From the NCBI GenBank assembly GCA_002171295.2, contig NHFW02000033.1, forward strand, positions 1 to 5,751: DNA of 5,751 bases. The letters run 5' to 3'. The notes under the pieces are model-generated. The model worked only from the letters and a program-made list of their open reading frames with translations. It was not told where the DNA came from and did no database searches. Below are positions 1-5,751 of the stretch, piece after piece. The stretch comes from Flavobacteriaceae bacterium TMED121. GTDB lineage: Bacteria > Bacteroidota > Bacteroidia > Flavobacteriales > Flavobacteriaceae. Both the position numbers and the translations under genes were made by a program. The stretch's first letter is position 1; the number at the start of each line of letters is the position of its first letter.

Positions 1-969
1 GCTTATTGGGTTTTACCCATCCCTAATACTTTTGGTTCGCTTTGGGTAAATTTCAATTCCCCATTACTATGGGATGTGTTTGCGATCTCAACTTATTTAT
101 CCGTATCACTTGTTTTTTGGTGGACGGGACTATTACCTGATTTTGCAATGATTCGTGATAGAGCTATAAAGCCCTTTAAAAAGAAAATATACAGCCTATT
201 GAGTTTTGGCTGGTCAGGTAGGGCAAAGGATTGGCAACGATTTGAAGAAGTTTCATTAGTTTTAGCAGGTTTAGCTACACCACTTGTACTATCTGTTCAT
301 ACCATTGTATCGTTCGACTTTGCCACTTCTGTTATTCCGGGATGGCACACTACTATTTTCCCTCCTTACTTTGTAGCGGGAGCTATTTTCTCTGGTTTTG
401 CAATGGTGAATACTCTTTTAATAATAATGAGAAAAGTATCCCATTTAGAAGATTATATTACCATACAGCACATTGAATTGATGAATATTGTTATTATGAT
501 TACGGGTTCAATTGTTGGTGTTGCCTATATAACAGAGTTATTTATAGCATGGTATTCAGGAGTGGAATATGAACAATACGCTTTTTTGAATAGAGCCACA
601 GGACCATATTGGTGGGCTTATTGGTCGATGATGACCTGTAATGTGTTTTCCCCCCAATTTATGTGGTTTAAGAAACTAAGAACTAGTATTGTTTTTTCAT
701 TCATTATATCCATTGTGGTAAATATTGGGATGTGGTTTGAACGTTTTGTAATTATTGTTACTTCCTTGCACAGAGATTATCTCCCATCTTCCTGGACGAT
801 GTTCTCCCCCACCTTTGTGGACATTGGAATTTTTATAGGGACAATTGGTTTTTTCTTTGTCCTGTTTTTACTCTACGCGAGAAACTTTCCTGTGATTGCT
901 CAGGCTGAGGTTAAGAGTATTTTGAAGTCCTCAGGAGAAAAATATAAAAAATTAAGAGATAACAAATGA
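1..969 (+). CDS. actC: ActC, NrfD/PsrC-like membrane subunit of alternative complex III (5' partial)
   Basis: Integral membrane subunit of alternative complex III, the quinol:electron-acceptor oxidoreductase that replaces cytochrome bc1 in many Bacteroidota. The frame is open from base 1, and the codons before the GTG at 76 encode family-like sequence ([13 protein letters not shown], then SPLLWD), so the GTG is internal and the true start lies upstream of the window. 322 residues are visible; full-length homologues are roughly 450-480 residues, so about a third is missing. Hydrophobic segments lie near visible residues 24-44, 83-103, 121-143, 156-184, 203-221, 229-253 and 271-293. NrfD/PsrC-type signatures include [11 protein letters not shown] with H100 and D106, PGWHTT with H116, and NIGMWFERF near 241-249. 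By family knowledge it helps form the quinol site and a possible proton path. The C-terminus is a basic cytoplasmic-type tail. It overlaps actD by ATGA, suggesting translational coupling. Identification is firm; the exact role of individual residues is inferred. Confidence 0.93.
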   Translation, partial: AYWVLPIPNTFGSLWVNFNSPLLWDVFAISTYLSVSLVFWWTGLLPDFAMIRDRAIKPFKKKIYSLLSFGWSGRAKDWQRFEEVSLVLAGLATPLVLSVHTIVSFDFATSVIPGWHTTIFPPYFVAGAIFSGFAMVNTLLIIMRKVSHLEDYITIQHIELMNIVIMITGSIVGVAYITELFIAWYSGVEYEQYAFLNRATGPYWWAYWSMMTCNVFSPQFMWFKKLRTSIVFSFIISIVVNIGMWFERFVIIVTSLHRDYLPSSWTMFSPTFVDIGIFIGTIGFFFVLFLLYARNFPVIAQAEVKSILKSSGEKYKKLRDNK

Positions 970-1505
970 GTAGCAACAAGGTAATTCATGCTTTATATGA
1001 TGATGATGACATATTGTTGTCTGCTGTCAAATCAATACGAGAGGGTAAACATCATATTGAAGAGGTTTATACTCCTTTTCCTGTACATGGGCTTGATAAA
1101 GTATTGGGACTCGATGAGACTCGAATCTCAATTATGGCTTTTATTTATGGTTGCATTGGATTTGCTGTCTCAATTTTGATGATGAATTATATAATGATAG
1201 AGGATTGGCCACAAAATATAGGGGGAAAACCTAGTTTTTCGTATATCGAGAATATGCCAGCATTTGTTCCAATTATGTTTGAATTGACTGTTTTTTTTGC
1301 AGCTCACTTAATGGTGATAACTTTTTACTTAAGAAGTAAATTATGGCCTTTTAAGGAAGCCGAAAATCCTAATCCTTTAACCACCGACGATAAGTTTTTA
1401 ATTGAAATTGAATTACTTGATAACGAAAAGGAGCTAAAGGCATTGCTCAAAAAAACGAGAGCCATTGACATTAAACTAATAGAAAAACAGGATGATCATG
1501 AATAG
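966..1505 (+). CDS. actD: ActD, two-helix membrane subunit of alternative complex III (DUF3341 family)
   Basis: Small membrane-anchored subunit of alternative complex III, 179 residues, close to the usual length of ActD proteins (DUF3341 family). It has a soluble N-terminal domain (about 1-52) with the family pattern of an acidic [12 protein letters not shown] stretch followed by [11 protein letters not shown] (residues 35-44). Two transmembrane helices follow (about 56-77 and 101-122), joined by a loop containing WPQNIGGKP (81-89), and then a charged, probably helical tail (about 130-179). No cofactor-binding motif is visible, as expected for ActD, which is regarded as a structural subunit packed against the membrane core. 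The start is the ATG overlapping the actC stop (ATGA); its stop lies inside the beginning of actE, so actC, actD and actE are probably translationally coupled. A second overlapping frame at 988-1179 is only a shadow. Confidence 0.92.
   Translation: MSSNKVIHALYDDDDILLSAVKSIREGKHHIEEVYTPFPVHGLDKVLGLDETRISIMAFIYGCIGFAVSILMMNYIMIEDWPQNIGGKPSFSYIENMPAFVPIMFELTVFFAAHLMVITFYLRSKLWPFKEAENPNPLTTDDKFLIEIELLDNEKELKALLKKTRAIDIKLIEKQDDHE
1489..1492 (+). promoter_or_regulatory. Possible weak ribosome binding site for actE
   Basis: AGGA lies five bases before the ATG at 1498 and overlaps the alternative ATG at 1492. The spacing therefore favours 1498 as the actE start. Bacteroidota use Shine-Dalgarno pairing little, so this is weak evidence, and no comparable motif precedes actF, coxB or coxA. 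Confidence 0.3.
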
Positions 1506-1557
1506 AATTTCATACTTATCGATTTTGATTGTAATTCTATTGGTAATTCAATCCTGT
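1498..1557 (+). other. Lipoprotein signal peptide of ActE with lipobox Cys
   Basis: The first 20 codons encode MNRIS, a hydrophobic core rich in Leu, Ile and Val, and then IQSC. This is a type II (signal peptidase II) lipobox with the Cys codon TGT at 1555-1557. Residues after the Cys (YNPSKPN) are polar. The predicted result is a diacylglyceryl-anchored cytochrome domain on the outer face of the inner membrane. This is pattern reading, not a computed prediction. Confidence 0.82.
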
Positions 1558-2052
1558 TATAACCCTTCAAAACCAAACTATCAGTATTTTCCTAATATGT
1601 ATGAGCCTGTAGGTTATGAAACCTACGCAGACTCAGATGCATTTGCAAATGGTGTGGAGGCCCAGCTTCCCGTTGAGGGAACTATTAATAGAGGTTGGTA
1701 TCCGTATGATTATCCAGACACTAATGAAGGCTATGAGGCTGCAAAAGCGAGTGCAATCTCTCCTATTAAAATTAGTGCTGAAAATCAAAAACAAGGAAAA
1801 GAATTATACGGCATATACTGTGCTGTATGTCACGGAGATAAGGGAAATGGTCAAGGAATATTGATGACAAGAGAAAAATATTTAGGAGTTCCAAGCTATG
1901 CGGATCGAGATATAAACTCTGGAAGCATCTATCATGTTTTGATGTATGGTAAAAACGCAATGGGCTCTCATGCAGGACAAGTTAACGCAACGGAAAGATG
2001 GCAAATTGCTCAACACGTAATGCAATTGAGACAAAACCTTATAAAAAAATAA
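1498..2052 (+). CDS. actE: ActE, monohaem cytochrome c lipoprotein of alternative complex III
   Basis: Periplasmic-side c-type cytochrome subunit of ACIII, which should carry electrons out of the complex towards the oxidase. The 184 residues (from ATG 1498) begin with a lipoprotein signal peptide ending IQSC; Cys20 would be lipid-modified and anchor the protein. An N-terminal arm follows with ACIII-type signatures: a MYEPVGYETY stretch, then PVEGTINRGWYPYDYP. The haem domain has one CAVCH motif (C108 and C111 for thioether bonds, His112 as axial ligand; DNA 1819-1833) followed by GDKGNGQG. The probable second ligand is Met155 in KNAMGSHA. The fold is a class I cytochrome c type with a C-terminal helix. 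An ATG at 1492 would add Met-Ile, but 1498 is better placed after AGGA and gives a more normal signal peptide. It overlaps actD by 8 bases. Only one haem site is present, as usual for ActE. Confidence 0.93.
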   Translation: MNRISYLSILIVILLVIQSCYNPSKPNYQYFPNMYEPVGYETYADSDAFANGVEAQLPVEGTINRGWYPYDYPDTNEGYEAAKASAISPIKISAENQKQGKELYGIYCAVCHGDKGNGQGILMTREKYLGVPSYADRDINSGSIYHVLMYGKNAMGSHAGQVNATERWQIAQHVMQLRQNLIKK

Positions 2053-2068
2053 TTTATTTAACAACAGT

Positions 2069-3466
2069 ATGTACATATTCACAAATAAATTAAGAAACTT
2101 CTCCATCATTTTGATGGTTGCTGGATTTTTGGGTTTGACTTACGGTTTTTTAACTGCTCCAAATACTGTAGAAGAAGCGCAGGCTATGGTTGCTGACCCC
2201 CATCACGGGGATGCTCATGCAGACGATCATGGAGGAGTGGCTCACGATAATTATCCCCAAGAAAACTCTACAGAATCTCATTCGGACGAAATGCATCATG
2301 ATGAGTCTGTAACTCATGTTGAGCAAAATATTCATAATCACCAAGAAACACATAATGTAGATCACCACGGGGAGCATTTATTACATCAGTTACAAAACAA
2401 ACCTTGGGCTGCCCTTTATGTAGCAGCTTTCTTTTTTATGATGATTGCTTTGGGAACCCTTGCCTTTTATGCAATAAACCGAGCGGCTCAAGCTGGGTGG
2501 TCTCCAGCACTCTTCAGGGTAATGGAAGGAATTACCGCATACTTGTTACCAGGTGCATTAGTTGTATTTGTTATTTTGGGACTATCTGGAATGCACTTTA
2601 ATCACTTGTTTATCTGGATGGATCCTGAGGTCGTAGCTCATGATAAATTGATTCAAGGAAAAGTAGGCTTCCTGAACGTCCCAGGCTTTTTGATTCGCGC
2701 ATTAATCTATATTTCAGGATGGGTGACTTACCGTTATTTTTCTAGAAAACTTTCTTTAGCTCAAGACCAAGCTTCAGATATTTCTAATCATAAAAAGAAC
2801 TTTAGAATCTCAGCTGGGTTTTTGGTATTCTTTATCGTTACTGAATCCATGATGTCGTGGGACTGGATCATGTCTATTGATCCACATTGGTTTAGTACTT
2901 TATTTGGCTGGTATGTATTTGCTAGTATGTTTGTATCTGGAATTACGACCATTGCATTAATAGCTATATATCTTAAGCATAAAGGATATCTTGAAAAGGT
3001 TAACGATAGTCACATTCATGATCTGGGCAAATTCATGTTTGGGGTCAGTGTTTTTTGGACCTATTTATGGTTCTCCCAATTTATGCTGATTTGGTATTCA
3101 AATATTCCCGAAGAGGTCACTTATTTCATCACAAGAATCGAAGATTATAATATTCCTTTTTTTGGAATGTTAGTCATGAATTTCATTTTTCCTTTATTGA
3201 TTTTGATGAATAGCGACTATAAGCGAGTAAATTATATAATTGTGATGACCGGTATTGTCGTTTTACTTGGGCACTACGTTGACGTTTTCAATATGGTAAT
3301 GCCCTCAGCAGTTGGAGATCAGTGGTTTATTGGCATAGCTGAGATAGGAGGATTTTTATTTTTCTTGGGCCTATTTATTTTTGTTGTATTTAAAGAAATT
3401 TCGAAAGCACCGCTTCACGCTGTTGGAGACCCATTGATGGGTGAGAGTGAGCGCTTTCATTATTAA
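2069..3466 (+). CDS. actF: ActF, second NrfD-like membrane subunit of alternative complex III
   Basis: Large membrane subunit of ACIII, distantly related to ActC and to NrfD/PsrC proteins, and often annotated as quinol:cytochrome c oxidoreductase. The 465 residues contain about ten hydrophobic helices (near 10-28, 112-136, 156-176, 199-219, 247-266, 276-301, 320-343, 361-381, 387-408 and 420-442). Recognisable family segments are HLFIWMDPEVVAHD (179-192), TESMMSWDWIMSIDPHW (258-274), FGWYVFASMF (279-288) and GHYVDVFNMVMP (401-412), with conserved acidic and His residues suited to proton transfer. The loop after the first helix is unusually His-rich (16 His in residues 45-106). The start at 2069 lets the first helix begin soon after a basic N-terminus; no Shine-Dalgarno sequence is seen. 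It follows actE by 16 bases and precedes coxB by 19. No ActG-like gene follows, as I recall for the F. johnsoniae locus. Confidence 0.93.
   Translation: MYIFTNKLRNFSIILMVAGFLGLTYGFLTAPNTVEEAQAMVADPHHGDAHADDHGGVAHDNYPQENSTESHSDEMHHDESVTHVEQNIHNHQETHNVDHHGEHLLHQLQNKPWAALYVAAFFFMMIALGTLAFYAINRAAQAGWSPALFRVMEGITAYLLPGALVVFVILGLSGMHFNHLFIWMDPEVVAHDKLIQGKVGFLNVPGFLIRALIYISGWVTYRYFSRKLSLAQDQASDISNHKKNFRISAGFLVFFIVTESMMSWDWIMSIDPHWFSTLFGWYVFASMFVSGITTIALIAIYLKHKGYLEKVNDSHIHDLGKFMFGVSVFWTYLWFSQFMLIWYSNIPEEVTYFITRIEDYNIPFFGMLVMNFIFPLLILMNSDYKRVNYIIVMTGIVVLLGHYVDVFNMVMPSAVGDQWFIGIAEIGGFLFFLGLFIFVVFKEISKAPLHAVGDPLMGESERFHY
2201..2386 (+). other. His-rich, acidic loop of ActF
   Basis: This segment encodes ActF residues 45-106, between the first and second transmembrane helices. 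It contains 16 His plus many Asp, Glu, Asn and Ser and almost no hydrophobic residues, so it is probably a disordered loop. His pairs occur at 45-46, 76-77 and 99-100. It resembles metal-binding His-rich tracts, but a function is not known to me. Confidence 0.85.
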
Positions 3467-3485
3467 TATTTAATGGTTTAGATAA

Positions 3486-4550
3486 ATGACGGTTTTATTG
3501 ATACTTACGGTTTTGGTTTTGGTTGCGATTTCCATTTGGCAAATCACTAAAATATTTGAATTGTCTCAACCAAAAAAAGTCAACACACAAGTTGCGGACG
3601 ACGATGACAATCGATGGAATGGTCAACTTATGTTTGCTTTTTTAATCTTCATTTATGGTATTACATTGTTTTCTTTCTGGAAATGGGGTGACGTCATGTT
3701 ACCTAGTGCCTCTTCAGAACATGGTATTGAATATGACAACCTACTCTGGATTTCATTTGCTATTATCTTTTTTACCCAGACCATAACCCAAGGATTGTTA
3801 CACTATTTTGCATACAAGTTCAGAGGTGAGAAAGGTAAAAAAGCATTTTTTTATGCCGATAATGACCGTCTTGAAGCTATCTGGACTATTATTCCAGTAA
3901 TTGTATTAGCAGGTTTGATTTTATATGGATTATACACTTGGACGGACATAATGACGGTCGAAGAAAATGAAGAAGCTTTGGTTGTTGAACTTTATGCCCA
4001 GCAGTTCAATTGGAAAGCTAGGTATGCTGGAGATGATGGGGTTTTAGGAGATGCTAATGTTCGGTTTTTACAAGATTTTGATGGGAAGAATTTAGTTGGA
4101 ATTGATGCGACCGATCCAAACGGGTTTGACGATGTAGTAGTTCAGGAATTACATTTACCATCTGGAAGAGAAGTAATTTTTAAAATGCGTTCCCAAGATG
4201 TTCTTCATTCTGCCTACATGCCTCACTTTAGAGCACAGATGAATTGTGTTCCTGGAATGATTACTGAATTTGCTTTTACCCCAACGGTTACCACTGAAGA
4301 AATAAGGCAGACTGATGCTATGAGAGCCAAGGTAAAAAAGATTAATAAAATTAGAAGAGAAAAAAGTGAAGCATTGTTAGCTAAAGGAGAAGAACCTTTA
4401 GAACCATATGTCTTCGATTATTTGTTACTTTGTAACAAGATTTGTGGAGCTTCTCATTACAATATGCAAATTAAAATAATTGTCGAAACTCAACAAGAAT
4501 TTGAAAAATGGATGAATGATCAGCAAACTTTTGCTGAATTTATACAATAA
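3486..4550 (+). CDS. coxB: Cytochrome c oxidase subunit II (CuA subunit)
   Basis: Subunit II of an aa3-type oxidase, which receives electrons at the binuclear CuA centre and passes them to haem a in CoxA. The 354 residues begin with two extra helices (about 2-19 and 48-66) separated by an acidic segment (DDDD at 38-41). Then come the usual two COX2 helices (about 86-110 and 131-153); E130 before AIWTIIP matches the Glu at the K-channel entrance. The CuA cupredoxin domain follows: H241 in DVLHSAYMPH, then C316, C320, H324 and M327 in CNKICGASHYNM (DNA 4431-4466). Oddities are Lys318 where the family normally has the Mg-binding Glu, Phe174 at the electron-entry Trp position, and about 40 inserted charged residues (266-305). 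There is no C-terminal cytochrome c domain, so the donor must be separate, presumably ActE or a small cytochrome c. The start is fixed by an in-frame TAA immediately before ATG 3486. Confidence 0.95.
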   Translation: MTVLLILTVLVLVAISIWQITKIFELSQPKKVNTQVADDDDNRWNGQLMFAFLIFIYGITLFSFWKWGDVMLPSASSEHGIEYDNLLWISFAIIFFTQTITQGLLHYFAYKFRGEKGKKAFFYADNDRLEAIWTIIPVIVLAGLILYGLYTWTDIMTVEENEEALVVELYAQQFNWKARYAGDDGVLGDANVRFLQDFDGKNLVGIDATDPNGFDDVVVQELHLPSGREVIFKMRSQDVLHSAYMPHFRAQMNCVPGMITEFAFTPTVTTEEIRQTDAMRAKVKKINKIRREKSEALLAKGEEPLEPYVFDYLLLCNKICGASHYNMQIKIIVETQQEFEKWMNDQQTFAEFIQ

Positions 4551-4551
4551 T

Positions 4552-4567
4552 TAAATAAATAAATAAA
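4552..4567 (+). repeat. Four tandem TAAA units in the coxB-coxA spacer
   Basis: Four perfect TAAA units fill most of the 26-base gap between the coxB stop and the coxA start, ending nine bases before the ATG. Such AT-rich leaders without a Shine-Dalgarno sequence are normal in Bacteroidota and may simply keep the start region unstructured. The repeat is short and could be chance in an AT-rich genome. Confidence 0.6.
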
Positions 4568-4576
4568 ATTTAGATT

Positions 4577-5751
4577 ATGTCAGCAGCAGCACATTTGGAT
4601 GAAGAGGATCATGGACATCATCACAAAGAAACTTTCATCACTAAGTATATATTTAGCCAAGATCATAAAATGATCTCTAAACAGTATCTTATTACTGGGC
4701 TTTTTATGGGAATCATCGGGATAGCAATGTCATTATTATTCCGCATGCAATTGGCATGGCCAGAGCAGCCAATGGGTATAATGTCAGCTCTTTTGGGTAA
4801 ATGGGCTCCAGACGGAGTTATGGATCCGAATGTTTATTTGGCATTGGTAACTATTCACGGAACAATCATGGTATTCTTTGTGCTTACAGCAGGATTGAGT
4901 GGTACATTTAGTAACCTATTAATCCCATTACAAATTGGAGCACGAGACATGGCCTCTGGTCTATTGAATATGATTTCATATTGGCTGTTTTTCCTTTCCA
5001 GCATTATTATGGTTGGCTCTTTATTTGTTGAAGCTGGACCTGCAGCAGCGGGTTGGACAATATATCCTCCGTTAAGTGCTTTGCCTCAAGCTCAACCCGG
5101 ATCAGGATTAGGAATGACCTTGTGGTTAGTATCAATGGCAATTTTTATTGCTTCCTCACTTTTGGGGTCACTCAATTATATTGTTACCGTATTAAATCTG
5201 AGGACTAAAGGCATGACCATGAGTCGTTTACCTTTAACTATATGGGCATTTTTTGTCACTGCAATTATTGGGGTAGTTTCTTTTCCAGTTTTATTATCTG
5301 CGGCACTTTTATTAATTATGGATAGAAGTTTTGGAACTTCTTTTTTCTTATCTGATATTTTTATTCAAGGCGAGGTTTTGCATTACCAAGGAGGATCACC
5401 CGTTTTGTATGAACATCTATTTTGGTTCTTGGGTCATCCTGAAGTATATATAGTGTTACTTCCGGCATTGGGAATCACATCTGAAATTATTGCAACTAAT
5501 TCCAGAAAACCTATCTTCGGTTATCGAGCTATGGTTGCCTCGATTTTAGCAATTGCTTTTTTATCTACTATTGTATGGGGGCATCATATGTTTATCTCTG
5601 GAATGAATCCATTTTTAGGCTCTGTATTTACTTTTACTACTTTACTGATTGCAATTCCTTCGGCTGTAAAAGCCTTTAATTATATTACCACACTTTGGAA
5701 AGGAAATTTACAACTTAACCCTGCGATGTTATTTTCTATCGGTCTGGTTTC
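4577..5751 (+). CDS. coxA: Cytochrome c oxidase subunit I, A1-type haem-copper oxidase (3' partial)
   Basis: Catalytic subunit of the oxidase, which reduces O2 to water at a haem a3-CuB site and pumps protons. The frame runs from ATG 4577 (fixed by an in-frame TAG at 4571) to the window edge, giving 391 residues of a protein usually 530-620 long. Visible ligands are His94 of low-spin haem a in TIHGTIMVFF, and the CuB ligands His287 (in GHPEVY, with the cross-linking Tyr291) and His336-His337 in WGHHMF. Glu289 in the same motif defines the A1 family. The D-channel residues N113, D124 and N131 are present, and the K-channel Lys365 sits in PSAVK. The usual FPR after the D-channel Asp region reads SGL here. 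The N-terminus is soluble and rich in His and acidic residues (HGHHH at 12-16). The second haem a ligand, the haem a3 ligand and the subunit I Mg ligands lie beyond the window. Confidence 0.97.
   Translation, partial: MSAAAHLDEEDHGHHHKETFITKYIFSQDHKMISKQYLITGLFMGIIGIAMSLLFRMQLAWPEQPMGIMSALLGKWAPDGVMDPNVYLALVTIHGTIMVFFVLTAGLSGTFSNLLIPLQIGARDMASGLLNMISYWLFFLSSIIMVGSLFVEAGPAAAGWTIYPPLSALPQAQPGSGLGMTLWLVSMAIFIASSLLGSLNYIVTVLNLRTKGMTMSRLPLTIWAFFVTAIIGVVSFPVLLSAALLLIMDRSFGTSFFLSDIFIQGEVLHYQGGSPVLYEHLFWFLGHPEVYIVLLPALGITSEIIATNSRKPIFGYRAMVASILAIAFLSTIVWGHHMFISGMNPFLGSVFTFTTLLIAIPSAVKAFNYITTLWKGNLQLNPAMLFSIGLV

Noticed and set aside
76..78. GTG as the start codon of actC
   Set aside because: The same frame is open back to base 1 and the upstream codons encode conserved ActC sequence, so this is an internal Val codon of a truncated gene.
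1492..1497. ATG at 1492 as the actE start
   Set aside because: It overlaps the only SD-like AGGA and adds just Met-Ile; ATG 1498 gives a more typical lipoprotein signal. The difference is two residues, so it is not fully excluded.
2053..2068. Terminator or hairpin between actE and actF
   Set aside because: The 16-base gap is AT-rich without inverted symmetry; the same holds for the gaps at 3467-3485 and 4551-4576.
1772..2377. Minus-strand open frames of 62-75 codons (1772-1960, 1882-2109, 2150-2377)
   Set aside because: They lie antisense to well-supported actE and actF, resemble no known family and overlap one another; they are chance frames.
2201..2386. His-rich stretch as a DNA tandem repeat
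   Set aside because: The His codons alternate CAT/CAC with varied intervening codons and there is no regular DNA period; it is a compositional protein feature.
988..2601. Overlapping + strand frames at 988-1179, 1616-1864 and 2404-2601
   Set aside because: Each is an out-of-frame shadow inside actD, actE or actF, whose own frames carry clear family motifs.
3376..3383. TATTTTTG matching the Bacteroidota -7 consensus TAnnTTTG, a possible internal promoter for coxBA
   Set aside because: It lies inside the last ActF helix codons, where T-rich sequence is expected, and no TTTG sits at the expected -33 spacing.

Overview
This window is a stretch of a core aerobic respiratory operon. It carries the distal part of an alternative complex III (ACIII) locus (actC, actD, actE, actF) followed directly by the cytochrome c oxidase genes for subunit II (coxB) and subunit I (coxA). 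All six genes lie on the + strand. The first (actC) is cut by the left edge and the last (coxA) by the right edge. The AT-rich composition, very short AT-rich spacers without Shine-Dalgarno sequences, the act-cox gene order and the protein signatures (a lipoprotein ActE, a His-rich ActF loop, a CNKIC copper motif in CoxB) suggest a member of the Bacteroidota, most likely Flavobacteriales or a relative. The species cannot be told from the sequence.

Layout: actC (1-969, 5' partial, NrfD/PsrC-like membrane protein); actD (966-1505, two-helix membrane protein, overlapping actC by ATGA); actE (1498-2052, monohaem cytochrome c lipoprotein, overlapping actD by 8 bases); a 16-base gap; actF (2069-3466, second NrfD-like membrane protein with a His-rich loop); a 19-base gap; coxB (3486-4550, CuA subunit with two extra N-terminal helices); a 26-base gap holding four TAAA units; and coxA (4577 to the window end, A1-type haem-copper oxidase subunit I, 3' partial). 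No non-coding stretch exceeds 30 bases. I saw no RNA gene, mobile element, CRISPR array or terminator.

How the parts work together: ACIII oxidises menaquinol at the membrane subunits (ActC/ActF) and passes electrons through its iron-sulphur and haem subunits (ActB/ActA, presumably just upstream) and ActE. The oxidase takes electrons at CuA in CoxB and reduces O2 at the haem-CuB site in CoxA while pumping protons. Adjacency of the two gene sets fits the known ACIII-aa3 supercomplex of Flavobacterium johnsoniae.

I see no previously undescribed system here. The points most worth a second look are in CoxB: the Glu of the CuA loop that normally binds Mg is Lys, the usual electron-entry Trp is Phe, and about 40 charged residues are inserted between the CuA ligands. 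The His-rich loop of ActF is also notable. Several of these may be lineage-wide traits rather than oddities of this strain.
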